DNA of 38,032 nt from Lachnospiraceae bacterium (GTDB taxonomy: Bacteria > Bacillota_A > Clostridia > Lachnospirales > Lachnospiraceae): assembly GCA_016291475.1 (NCBI GenBank), contig JAEEXJ010000018.1, forward strand, positions 1 to 38,032, written 5' to 3'. The translations under genes and the position numbers were made by a program. Positions 16,676 through 24,565 of the stretch are shown here, one piece after another; position 1 is the stretch's first letter; each line of letters opens with the position of its first letter. Under the pieces are notes generated by a model, which was given only the letters and a program-made list of their open reading frames with translations, did no database searches and was not told the origin of the DNA.

Positions 16676-18187
16676 TTATTCCTGAGTTTTGGCATCACTG
16701 CGAGACAGGTACAATATGGACAGAGTCAGAAACAGTGCGATAAAAAATCCTGATGAAATTATTGAAGGTATGATACTTGCACCTCCTCTGTTCATTGCGG
16801 CATCAAATACAGAGTAGGGCGTAAGATAGGGTATATCCTTTGAAATGCATACAAGTCCTGAAAGTCCGCCGATAAAGCCTATTATTATGGGAATGATCAG
16901 ATTCCTGACAACAAGAGAAGTAAAAATCTGGAATGCGCAAATGGCCCAAGATGCGATCATACCTACTGCGACCCATCCGATCATTTCCGAAGGAAGGGAT
17001 CCTTCCACATGGATGATTTGTCCGGATATTATGAATAACGCAACCATCCATATAATGGACAGAGAAGTTATAAAGCAGGTGGCCAGGTACTTTCCGAGGA
17101 TTATTGAAGAAGCTTTGTTGTGAGTGAGCAGGATATTCATGTTGGTTCCCGCATGGTCCGCTCTCCAGATGCATCCTGCAAAGAGTCCTATCATTATGGA
17201 CATGAAGAAGTAGCATAAGAAAAGCGTATGCTGAGACCAGAGTGAATACCAGCCATCGGTAAGGATGCTCAGGTTACCTGAATAGTTAATGGTTCCTATG
17301 ATCGCTGATAAGACCGGGACTATGATAAAGGCAACCCACGCAGGCGACCCCTTAAGCTTCAGCACCTCTATAGGGCGTTTATGCAAGGTTATATTTTGGT
17401 TAATGGGTCTGCTTTTTTTGTTTTCTCTTTCTTCGACAGATGATCTCTTTAACAGGAACTGTGTCAGACATGTTAGTAATACGATCCATACGATATTGAC
17501 AACTGTCGGGAAAAAGCTGGGATCTGTCAGTATCCAGTCGGTGACCCTGGTTTCCCTGTCCCAATCGATTCTGACAAACATTGATGTTGTAAATGATCCC
17601 CAGGGGAGGAGTTTTTGAAAGATCGTCTCCGGGAGGAACGCGGTAAAAAGTCCCATAAAACTTCCGAGAATACCTACAGTGATGTTAACGGCCTGATTTC
17701 TGTAGAAGAAAGCAAGGATCATGTGAATCGTAAACAACGTAAGACATGTGATGAAATTGGTGATAGCAAAGATGATGAGATATCTTATCGGAAATTCTGT
17801 AGGGAATTTAAGGATCCCCGCATTTATATAGAAGGATCCGCACATCATCGCAACGAGCAGTGCCGTGGCAATCACTCCGTATATATACTTGGTATAGAAG
17901 ATTCTCTCGGGCGTTGTGAATGTATATAGGGATTTGAGCATATCCCCCTTATGTTCTATATCCGTAAGTCTTGATGCGAAACATGCGATCGCAACAGGGA
18001 GGAACAGGCTGTTGATTATGGGATAGTTGTAGAACAGAAGCATCCATCCTTTTTCAAGACCTGTCCTTCCGTGATAATTTCCGTATATAAAGAAGATTTC
18101 CGCAAGCACTACAAACACCGGGATTAGCATATTAAAACGGTGTTTGTGCTTTTTGGTTTCGATTATAAAATCATTTAAAGCATTCAT
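16676..18187 (-). CDS. ABC-2 type permease, fused tandem (lantibiotic-protection type)
   Basis: This 503-residue membrane protein consists of two ABC-2 permease halves of about 250 residues each, with about 12 hydrophobic segments in all. The halves share layout: a first helix (FVVLAEIFFIYGNYHG versus VPVLSAIIGTINYSG), a large loop with a tryptophan, then a helix pair and a DxxHKGDML or ADHAGTNMN motif followed by a KYIYG or KYLAT stretch. In lantibiotic self-protection systems (LanFEG, CprABC) the two permeases are separate, so this looks like a fusion of E and G. The ATG has AAGGAG 10 bases upstream. The ATPase gene ends five bases before its start. Confidence 0.8.
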   Translation of the reverse strand: MNALNDFIIETKKHKHRFNMLIPVFVVLAEIFFIYGNYHGRTGLEKGWMLLFYNYPIINSLFLPVAIACFASRLTDIEHKGDMLKSLYTFTTPERIFYTKYIYGVIATALLVAMMCGSFYINAGILKFPTEFPIRYLIIFAITNFITCLTLFTIHMILAFFYRNQAVNITVGILGSFMGLFTAFLPETIFQKLLPWGSFTTSMFVRIDWDRETRVTDWILTDPSFFPTVVNIVWIVLLTCLTQFLLKRSSVEERENKKSRPINQNITLHKRPIEVLKLKGSPAWVAFIIVPVLSAIIGTINYSGNLSILTDGWYSLWSQHTLFLCYFFMSIMIGLFAGCIWRADHAGTNMNILLTHNKASSIILGKYLATCFITSLSIIWMVALFIISGQIIHVEGSLPSEMIGWVAVGMIASWAICAFQIFTSLVVRNLIIPIIIGFIGGLSGLVCISKDIPYLTPYSVFDAAMNRGGASIIPSIISSGFFIALFLTLSILYLSRSDAKTQE

Positions 18188-18192
18188 TTGAT

Positions 18193-18912
18193 TTACGCTC
18201 CTTTTGTCATATCCAGAAATACTGCTTCGAGTGATTCGTTTCCGGCTTCGAGTTCCGAAAGAGGTCCTTCAAAGATCAGTTCACCCTTATTGATGATTCC
18301 AACATAGTCAGCCATCTGTTCTACTTCGGAGAGGAGGTGACTTGATATGATGACCGTTGATCCGTACTTTTCCGGGATGCTTTTGATCAGATTTCTGATC
18401 TCCTGTATTCCTGCGGGGTCAAGGCCGTTTGTGGGTTCGTCCAGTATCAGCAGCTCCGGTTTACCCATAAGAGCCATGGCAATTCCGAGACGCTGTTTCA
18501 TTCCGAGAGAATAGTTTTTTACCTTATCATCTTTTCTGTCAAAGAGCTGCACGATCTTCAGTACTTCTTTGATGTCTTTTTCTCCGAGCTTTTTATATCT
18601 TGCGATTATCTCAAGATTTTCCTGAGCGGTGAGATGGGGATAGAAGCCGGGACTTTCGATAAGGCTTCCGGTATTTTGGTTTATACGGAATCTGTTTGCA
18701 GGATTCATTTTTTTACCGAGGATCTCTGCGACACCGTTATCCGCTTTGATCAGTCCCAGCAAAATCTTCATGGTAGTTGTTTTGCCTGCTCCGTTCGGCC
18801 CCAGAAATCCGTACACGACTCCGCGGGGGACGTTTAAGTTTACATCCTTGATACGATATTTTTTTCCGCACTTTTTGCTGATGGCGTATGTTTGTACTAC
18901 ATATTCTTTCAT
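18193..18912 (-). CDS. ABC transporter ATPase, lantibiotic/bacitracin-resistance type
   Basis: This 239-residue ATPase has Walker A GPNGAGKTT (near residue 38), Q-loop region, signature YSLGMKQRLGIAM near 135, Walker B LLILDEPTNGLD near 155 and H-loop SSHLLSE. The GMKQRLGIA signature and short C-terminal tail are typical of BcrA/LanF-type exporters that remove peptide antibiotics from the membrane. It begins the leftward operon with an AGGAG site six bases from the ATG, and it is divergent from a response regulator gene that would control it. Confidence 0.87.
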   Translation of the reverse strand: MKEYVVQTYAISKKCGKKYRIKDVNLNVPRGVVYGFLGPNGAGKTTTMKILLGLIKADNGVAEILGKKMNPANRFRINQNTGSLIESPGFYPHLTAQENLEIIARYKKLGEKDIKEVLKIVQLFDRKDDKVKNYSLGMKQRLGIAMALMGKPELLILDEPTNGLDPAGIQEIRNLIKSIPEKYGSTVIISSHLLSEVEQMADYVGIINKGELIFEGPLSELEAGNESLEAVFLDMTKGA

Positions 18913-18959
18913 GTTTTTCTCCTATATTTGATCTTTCCGGTGATGATTCCGGGTTGTGC

Positions 18960-18988
18960 ATAATATAAAAAAACCACATTAATCCAAA
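18960..18988 (-). promoter_or_regulatory. Putative promoter of the permease/ATPase operon
   Basis: On the minus strand TATTAT (18965-18960) has a weak -35 candidate TTTGGA (18988-18983) at 17 bases. The weak -35 and the direct repeats just upstream of it fit an activator-dependent promoter. Confidence 0.45.
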
Positions 18989-18995
18989 ATGACAT

Positions 18996-19015
18996 TTACA
19001 TTACGGTTACATTAC
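18996..19015. promoter_or_regulatory. Direct repeats, probable OmpR-type response regulator site
   Basis: TTACATTAC occurs twice, at 18996-19004 and 19007-19015, with an 11-bp period (minus strand GTAATGTAA twice). One helical turn of spacing is typical for tandem OmpR/PhoB-type monomers. The site sits immediately upstream of the leftward -35 region and about 70 bases before the response regulator start. Confidence 0.6.
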
Positions 19016-19084
19016 AAAACAATTTTGAAAATGCCTGATGCAATTTAAAAGTGTATACTGTCATAGGAGGATCGGAGGATAGAT

Positions 19085-19786
19085 ATGATCTTAACGGATA
19101 GCAGGATACTGCTGGTTGATGATGAAAAGAAAATACTTGAAATAAATGAAAAGCTTCTTGAAAACGACGGCTTTACAAATATCGTAACATGCGGATGTGC
19201 GGAAGATGCAAATGAAGTTATAGCAAATTCGAAAGCGGATATCGTCGTGCTGGACATAATGCTTCCGGATCTTGACGGACTCTCATTATATGAGATGTGG
19301 AAGAAGCGTGGGATCAATATACCTGTGATCTTCTTGTCTGCAAGGGATGAGGAAACAAGCAGACTCAAAGGGCTGGGACTCGGCGCAGACGATTACGTTA
19401 CCAAACCTTATACTCCGGAAGAACTGCTCCTCAGGATCAAGGCTGTCCTCAGACGCACCTATAACCTTACGGAAAATAAAACGGTTGAACTTGGAAGTGT
19501 GAAGATAGATCTTTCTTCCGGAATCGTCTACAGAGCTGACGGCGAATCAGAACTTACTGCCAAAGAGTTTACTCTTTTTACGAAGCTTTATGATAACAGG
19601 GGAAAGATAGTATCTATGAATATACTGATGGATACACTTTGGCCTGACGGAAGTTACGGACTTGAAAATTCACTTATAGTTCATATAAGAAGACTCAGGG
19701 AGAAGATAGAGGAGAATCCTTCGGAACCAAAGTTTCTTCAGACAGTCAGAGGATTGGGCTACAGACTTAATGTTACGGGAAGATGA
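19085..19786 (+). CDS. Response regulator, OmpR/PhoB family
   Basis: This 233-residue regulator has a receiver domain with acidic pair D12/D13, phosphoacceptor D57 in VVLDIMLPD, the conserved Thr/Ser region FLSARD and Lys in DDYVTKPY, followed by a winged-helix domain (about 135-230) with ELTAKEFTLFTKLYDNRG and the HIRRLREKI recognition part. The ATG has GGAGG six bases upstream. Its end overlaps the kinase gene start. The divergent ABC transporter operon is its likely target through the TTACATTAC repeats. Confidence 0.92.
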   Translation: MILTDSRILLVDDEKKILEINEKLLENDGFTNIVTCGCAEDANEVIANSKADIVVLDIMLPDLDGLSLYEMWKKRGINIPVIFLSARDEETSRLKGLGLGADDYVTKPYTPEELLLRIKAVLRRTYNLTENKTVELGSVKIDLSSGIVYRADGESELTAKEFTLFTKLYDNRGKIVSMNILMDTLWPDGSYGLENSLIVHIRRLREKIEENPSEPKFLQTVRGLGYRLNVTGR

Positions 19787-20946
19787 TGATGAAAAGAATC
19801 AGCGGATATTTCTTATCGATGCTGCTTGTTTTTGTGGCATTGATATTTACGGATTTTATAATACTGGGAATAGTCAGTATTAAAGGTGACAGAGGATTTC
19901 TGGGAAAAGATATTATATCCTCCGTGTCTGACGGAATCATTTATTCGGACGGAGAGTTTACAATCCTTCCTTCGCTTGGCAAGATGATGGATGAGGAAAA
20001 CTTCTTTGTAATGATAATCGATGATAACGGAGATGTTATCTGGGATTACAATAAACCCTCCGACATTGAAGATCACTACGGGATCAAAGAAGTTGCTTCT
20101 TTTTCCAGATGGTACCTTAATGATCATCCTGTTTATATTTGGACAAGGGATGAAGGATTATTGGTGGTTGGAGAACCTGTCGGAAGCACCTGGAAATATT
20201 CCTTGAATGTAAGGATGAATTCATTGGAAAATTTTTTTGTCATTTTGCCGGTTCTTTTGATCGTTAATATACTGATACTTATCATTCTGCCTGTTCTGAT
20301 AACGAGAAAGTGGATCAGGAACAGAGAAAAATCCAGGACGGAGTGGATCGCCGGTGTGTCGCACGACATCAGGACTCCTCTGAGTATCGTGATGGGTTCT
20401 GTGGAAAAAGGAAGTGCTTCCGAAAAGCAATGCATTAAGATAAGAGATCTCATAGGCAATCTTAATACGGAAAACAAACTGGAATCCGGAACCGGCAAGT
20501 GGAATGAAGAGGAGATCAAAATTGTTCCTCTTCTAAGAGAGATCGTATGTGACTATATCAATTCTTATGATGATCCTTATACATTCGAATTCGATTTCGA
20601 TGAAGAACTTGAAGGCCGCGCGATAAATGCGGATGAGGGCCTTATCAGAAGAATGATTGAAAATCTTATATCTAATTCCGTCACACACAATGAAAAAGGT
20701 TGTAATATCATAGTGTCATTAAAGCAGGCACCAAAAGGAAGAGTGAAGCTTGTGATATCGGATGACGGTGCAGGCACAAGCGGAATTAAGATCCGGACAT
20801 TAAATTCAAAACTGAGATCCGATTATCTTCCCGAACATGGTCTCGGCATACGTGTAGTCAAACAGGTAGCAAGAAAGTATAAATATCGCGTCCTGTTTTC
20901 CTCTGAGGAGGGTAAAGGGTTTTCGACCGAAGTTTTGATCAGATGA
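19783..20946 (+). CDS. Sensor histidine kinase
   Basis: This 387-residue kinase has two transmembrane segments (about 8-32 and 151-175) around a roughly 120-residue extracellular sensor, an H-box GVSHDIRTPLSIV with phospho-acceptor H194, an N-box ENLISNSVTHNE, a DDGAG G1 box and HGLGIRVV G2 box. The layout matches lantibiotic-responsive kinases such as CprK rather than the tiny-loop BceS type. Three consecutive-frame ATGs at 19783, 19786 and 19789 are possible starts, and the first overlaps the response regulator stop. The sensed peptide is unknown. Confidence 0.9.
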   Translation: MMMKRISGYFLSMLLVFVALIFTDFIILGIVSIKGDRGFLGKDIISSVSDGIIYSDGEFTILPSLGKMMDEENFFVMIIDDNGDVIWDYNKPSDIEDHYGIKEVASFSRWYLNDHPVYIWTRDEGLLVVGEPVGSTWKYSLNVRMNSLENFFVILPVLLIVNILILIILPVLITRKWIRNREKSRTEWIAGVSHDIRTPLSIVMGSVEKGSASEKQCIKIRDLIGNLNTENKLESGTGKWNEEEIKIVPLLREIVCDYINSYDDPYTFEFDFDEELEGRAINADEGLIRRMIENLISNSVTHNEKGCNIIVSLKQAPKGRVKLVISDDGAGTSGIKIRTLNSKLRSDYLPEHGLGIRVVKQVARKYKYRVLFSSEEGKGFSTEVLIR

Positions 20947-20987
20947 TCGGATTTGAAATTTGTATAAAATATTTTTGGAAATATCTG

Positions 20988-21018
20988 TTGACTCTCACAT
21001 AATGGTAGGGATTAGTGT
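20988..21018 (+). promoter_or_regulatory. MerR-type promoter with long spacer
   Basis: TTGACT (20988-20993) and TAGTGT (21013-21018) are separated by 19 bases, the over-long spacing characteristic of promoters activated by MerR proteins. The spacer holds a rough dyad (CTCACAT ... ATGGTAGGG). This fits autoregulation by the downstream MerR gene. Confidence 0.5.
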
Positions 21019-21060
21019 AGTGGTGAGCTCAAGAAACAAACATCCATGGAGGTTAAGTAA

Positions 21061-21861
21061 ATGCTGAAAATAGGAGATTTTTCCAAACTATCCAGAGTAA
21101 GTATCAGGATGCTGCGCCACTACGACGACATCGGATTATTGAAACCTGCGGAAATCGATGATTTTACCGGATATCGTTATTACCGCGAAGATCAGCTTTT
21201 TGTCATCGGAAGGATCACCGCACTTAAGGATATGGGATTTGCCCTTGCGGATATAGTCCGCATCCTTGAGATATATGATGATCAGGAACAACTTGATGTT
21301 TTCTTTTCCGAAAGGCAAAAGGAACTGACCGAGCAGGCCAAGGAGACGGAGTATAAACTGATGCTTCTGGACACAGCCCGAAAGGGTTTGAGAAAGGAGC
21401 ACAAAATGAGTTTTGATGTAAACATAAAGACTATTCCCGAAAGATATGCCGCAACCGTACACATGATCGTTCCCCGTTATGAGGATGAGGGAATGGCATG
21501 GGGAGCAATGAGAGAGTGCAAGAATCTGGTTCCCGATGAACCCTGCTATGCGATCGCAGAGTTTCTCGATAACGAGTTTAAGGAAGAGAATGTAGAGCTT
21601 GTTGTATCGATGTCGGTAAAGGGTAAGTACGAAGATACCGAGCATGTAAAGTTCAAGACACTTCCTGCCGTAAAAGTCGCAAGTTGCATCATTAAGGGAA
21701 GCTACGAGCAGATGACTGAGGCGTACGCAACTCTCGTCGAATGGATCAATAAGAACGGATATAAGATGAACGGACCTATGTTCAATATCTATCACGTAAG
21801 TCCTGCACAGACTCAGAACCCCGATGAGTATGTAACCGAAGCATGCTTTCCGGTTGGGTGA
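21061..21861 (+). CDS. MerR family regulator with GyrI-like effector domain
   Basis: This 266-residue regulator has an N-terminal MerR winged helix (1-72): the segments KIGDFSKLSRVSIRMLRHYD and IGLLKPAEIDDFTGYRYY are the canonical recognition and wing elements. A coiled dimerisation helix follows (about 75-110), then a GyrI-like effector-binding domain (about 118-264) of the BmrR/AraC-effector type that binds hydrophobic ligands. The ATG has GGAGG eight bases upstream. It stands alone between a promoter with 19-bp spacing and a strong terminator, so any target other than itself is elsewhere. Confidence 0.9.
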   Translation: MLKIGDFSKLSRVSIRMLRHYDDIGLLKPAEIDDFTGYRYYREDQLFVIGRITALKDMGFALADIVRILEIYDDQEQLDVFFSERQKELTEQAKETEYKLMLLDTARKGLRKEHKMSFDVNIKTIPERYAATVHMIVPRYEDEGMAWGAMRECKNLVPDEPCYAIAEFLDNEFKEENVELVVSMSVKGKYEDTEHVKFKTLPAVKVASCIIKGSYEQMTEAYATLVEWINKNGYKMNGPMFNIYHVSPAQTQNPDEYVTEACFPVG

Positions 21862-21892
21862 TGAAAATCTTAATCGCATAATGTAAAATAAC

Positions 21893-21942
21893 TTAGGGAA
21901 CTTTTGGAAGTGATGAAACCGGAAAAGTTCCCTAATATTTTT
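21893..21942 (+). terminator. Terminator after the MerR gene
   Basis: A perfect 13-bp stem, TTAGGGAACTTTT (21893-21905) with AAAAGTTCCCTAA (21923-21935), encloses a 17-base loop and is followed by TATTTTT. Confidence 0.85.
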
Positions 21943-21953
21943 GTCATTGGATA

Positions 21954-21959
21954 TATAAT
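21954..21959 (+). promoter_or_regulatory. -10 box directly before a start codon (possible leaderless mRNA)
   Basis: A consensus TATAAT ends only six bases before the ATG at 21966, so transcription would start at about the A of the start codon. No Shine-Dalgarno sequence is visible in the 15 bases before the ATG. A consensus -35 at 16-18 bases was not found (this position falls in the terminator's right arm). Confidence 0.45.
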
Positions 21960-21965
21960 CGTTTT

Positions 21966-22877
21966 ATGAAGCTTGGAGTTATATCTGATATACACAGCAA
22001 TTACATAGCGTTCAAAGAGTGCGTGAGGAAACTGGAAAAGGAAGGATGCGATGAGTATCTTTTTCTCGGCGACTATGTTTCCGATACTCCGTATACAAGA
22101 GAAACTCTGGATTTTCTTTATGAGTTTATTGATGATCATACTTGCTATCTTCTCAGGGGTAACAGAGAAGAGTACATGCTTTCTCAGAGAAAGGTATTAA
22201 AGGAAGGTTCGGAAGATCAGAAATGGATCTATAACTCTGCAAGCGGTAATCTGCTATATTCCTATGAATTGTTAACCGACAGGGATTTAGATTTTTTCGA
22301 AAGGCTTTCGATTTCTTTTGTCTATGAAAAAGAAGGTTATCCGACTATCAAATGCGGTCATGGTTCGCCTGAAAGTTCGAGAGAGTTGATACAACTCGGA
22401 AGCGACAGGGCGCGTTTTTGGCTGGATAATATTTCTGAAGATTATCTTCTTTGTGCACACACTCATTTTCCGGGTGAATATGAATATAACGGGAAGCATT
22501 ATATGAACTCCGGATGTGTGGGAATAGCAATTAACGATGCCGGCTTTGCACAGTGCATGATGCTTGATTCTTATAATGATGAAAATGGCGTGGCCTCTTG
22601 GAAGCCCACATTTTTGAAAGTTCCTTATGATAATCATAAGGTTGTAAAGGATATGATCACTACCGGATTGCTTGATAAGGCACCGTGGTTTATCAACAGT
22701 AATATACAGATCCTTTTGACGGGCACGGATAATTCGGCGGCAATGGTTGAGCTTGCGTCTAAACTATCCGAAGAAGCCGGTGCCCCCAAAGGCTGGCCGC
22801 TTATTAAAGAAGAGTTTTTTGAAGAAGCCGCCAAACGGCTTGGAATTCCTGATTACCGCAGCGTAGGTATCGAGTGA
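21966..22877 (+). CDS. Metallophosphoesterase, YfcE/YmdB-like calcineurin superfamily
   Basis: This 303-residue phosphoesterase has the full calcineurin-like metal set: D8 and H10 in ISDIHSN, D36 in FLGDYVSD, N66 with R67/E68 in GNREE, a CGHGSPES segment and the closing CAHTHFPG. The N-terminal domain is followed by about 90 residues at the C-terminus that are not part of the core. The start is fixed by the canonical MKLGVISDIH beginning. It has no ribosome binding site. Substrate is not predictable; relatives act on nucleotides, phosphodiesters or proteins. Confidence 0.87.
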   Translation: MKLGVISDIHSNYIAFKECVRKLEKEGCDEYLFLGDYVSDTPYTRETLDFLYEFIDDHTCYLLRGNREEYMLSQRKVLKEGSEDQKWIYNSASGNLLYSYELLTDRDLDFFERLSISFVYEKEGYPTIKCGHGSPESSRELIQLGSDRARFWLDNISEDYLLCAHTHFPGEYEYNGKHYMNSGCVGIAINDAGFAQCMMLDSYNDENGVASWKPTFLKVPYDNHKVVKDMITTGLLDKAPWFINSNIQILLTGTDNSAAMVELASKLSEEAGAPKGWPLIKEEFFEEAAKRLGIPDYRSVGIE

Positions 22878-22887
22878 CGAAGGTAAT

Positions 22888-23218
22888 AGACTGTAAGAAT
22901 CGCGGAGAGTTTGAAATTTACAGTCTTTGCTGGTTGGTAAAGCGGCGAAATTCTGGACTTGGACTGTAAAAGAGAGGGATTGATTGGTATTTACAGTCCC
23001 CACGGTCATTCAAAGTGATGAAAAGCTCGAATTGGACTGTAAAAGACGGGAAAAGGTTCGGATTTACAGTCCCTGTGGTCAAGCAAAGCGTTGAAATCTC
23101 ATATTTGGACTGTAAAAAGCGTGATAATCTTCAGCTTTACAGCCCCTTTCGCCTGAAACCACAGCTAAATCCTGTTCCGTGGCTATAAAATTCACCCCGG
23201 ACATAAAATTTATAGCCC
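22888..23218. repeat. Tandem array of five 73-bp units, each with a 39-bp hairpin
   Basis: Units start at 22888, 22961, 23034, 23107 and 23180, exactly 73 bases apart. Each has a 10-base left arm, 19 variable bases and a 10-base right arm (39 in all), then a 34-base linker. Units 2 and 3 have GGACTGTAAA ... TTTACAGTCC, unit 1 has AGACTGTAA ... TTACAGTCT, unit 4 has one changed base in the right arm, and unit 5 has GGCTATAAA ... TTTATAGCC. Stem bases change in compensating pairs (unit 1: outer G-C to A-T; unit 5: A-T to G-C at pair 3 and G-C to A-T at pair 6). The first three linkers share AAAG-N-G-N2-GAAA. Seventy-three is not a multiple of three and no coding frame is apparent. Together with the following dyad it fills most of the 590-base gap between the metallophosphoesterase and ychF. 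Confidence 0.85.
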
Positions 23219-23238
23219 CGGCTGCATAATCCCCCATA

Positions 23239-23278
23239 CTATAATCCGTCACTAAACACTAAAAGTACGGGATTATAG
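23239..23278. repeat. Additional dyad after the 73-bp array
   Basis: CTATAATCC (23239-23247) and GGATTATAG (23270-23278) are perfect 9-bp inverted arms with a 22-base loop. It resembles the array hairpins in size but is out of the 73-bp register by about 14 bases and has a different arm sequence. Confidence 0.6.
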
Positions 23279-23357
23279 CAGAGGCCGGTGACGGGGATGG
23301 CGACACTGACTCTGAAATTTTGCAACGCTTGGGCTTCTTTATTATTGGGCGGAAATA

Positions 23358-23366
23358 TGATATTAT
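23358..23366 (+). promoter_or_regulatory. Extended -10 promoter candidate for ychF-lgt
   Basis: TG-A-TATTAT at 23358-23366 is an extended -10 element, which tolerates the weak -35 seen upstream. It would give a leader of about 95 bases containing a small GGTAC/GTACC hairpin (23386-23403). Confidence 0.4.
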
Positions 23367-23467
23367 GTGTTGGATTTTATGCCGTGGTACTGAAGATGGT
23401 ACCCGGACGAAGATATAAATTGAAACAAGCCGATATACCGAGGCTTTTAGAAGGAGAAACATAGGAA

Positions 23468-24565
23468 ATGAAACTAGGAATCGTCGGTCTTCCCAACGTA
23501 GGAAAGAGTACACTTTTCAATTCGATCACAAAGGCGGGAGCGCAGGCTGCGAACTTCCCCTTTTGTACCATTGATCCCAATGTAGGAGTTGTAGCAGTTC
23601 CCGATGAGAGGATCGAGAAGCTGGGAAAACTTTACAATACGAAGAAAGTTACACCCGCAACCATCGAGTTTGTAGATATCGCAGGACTCGTAAAGGGTGC
23701 GTCAAAAGGTGAAGGACTCGGAAACCAGTTCCTTGCAAACATCCGTGAAGTAGATGCAATCGTTCACGTAGTAAGATGCTTTGATGACGATAACGTTATC
23801 CATGTGGACGGAAGCGTTGATTCCATAAGAGATATCGAGACCATCAATCTGGAACTTATCTTTGCAGACCTCGAGGTTTTAGAGAAGCGTATCGCCAAGA
23901 CTGCAAAGACCGCCAGAATGGATAAGACCGCTGCCAAGGAACTTGATCTGCTTGAGAGATTCAAAGCTCATCTTGAGGCCAATAACGCAGCAAGAACTCT
24001 TGTTACGGAAGATGAAGATGAGATCAAGTATCGCAAGGAGTTTAACCTCCTTACCGACAAGCCCGTTATCTATGCTGCCAATGTAGAAGACGGCGACCTT
24101 GCGGATGACGGAGCAAACAACGAGAATGTAAAGAAGGTTCGTGAGTTTGCGGCTCAGGAAGGTTCGGAAGTATTCGTAATTTCTGCCAGAACCGAGGAAG
24201 AGATTTCCGAACTCGATGATGCGGAAAAGAAAGAATTCCTCGAAGCCATGGGACTTAAGGAATCCGGACTTGAGAAGCTCGTCAGAGCAAGCTATGATCT
24301 TCTCGGACTTATGAGTTTCCTTACCGCAGGAGAGGATGAGTGCCGTGCCTGGACCATTAAGAAAGGCACAAAGGCTCCTCAGGCAGCCGGAAAGATCCAT
24401 ACCGATTTTGAGCGCGGATTCATTAAGGCAGAGGTTATCAATTATCAGGACCTTCTCGACAATGGTTCCATCGCGGCTGCGAAGGAAAAAGGAATCGTTC
24501 GTATCGAAGGAAAAGAGTACGTTGTACAGGACGGAGACGTTATCCTGTTTAGGTTTAATGTATGA
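23468..24565 (+). CDS. ychF: Redox-regulated ATPase YchF (Obg family)
   Basis: This 365-residue P-loop protein is YchF/OLA1, an Obg-family nucleotidase that prefers ATP and is linked to ribosomes and oxidative stress responses. G1 is GLPNVGKST at the N-terminus, the switch region carries [12 protein letters not shown], and G3 is [18 protein letters not shown] coiled-coil insertion occupies about 130-200. The C-terminal TGS domain contains [19 protein letters not shown] and [12 protein letters not shown]. The length is normal. It has an AAGGAG site and its stop overlaps the start of lgt, so the two are co-transcribed. Confidence 0.97.
   Translation: MKLGIVGLPNVGKSTLFNSITKAGAQAANFPFCTIDPNVGVVAVPDERIEKLGKLYNTKKVTPATIEFVDIAGLVKGASKGEGLGNQFLANIREVDAIVHVVRCFDDDNVIHVDGSVDSIRDIETINLELIFADLEVLEKRIAKTAKTARMDKTAAKELDLLERFKAHLEANNAARTLVTEDEDEIKYRKEFNLLTDKPVIYAANVEDGDLADDGANNENVKKVREFAAQEGSEVFVISARTEEEISELDDAEKKEFLEAMGLKESGLEKLVRASYDLLGLMSFLTAGEDECRAWTIKKGTKAPQAAGKIHTDFERGFIKAEVINYQDLLDNGSIAAAKEKGIVRIEGKEYVVQDGDVILFRFNV

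Noticed and set aside
22888..23218. CRISPR array
   Set aside because: Conserved parts are short palindromic arms rather than 23-47 bp direct repeats, neither the 19-base nor the 34-base intervals are flanked by identical repeats, and no cas genes are near.
22637..23513. Minus-strand open frames across the intergenic array
   Set aside because: They lack ribosome binding sites and recognisable domains, and the 73-bp period breaks any repeated reading frame.
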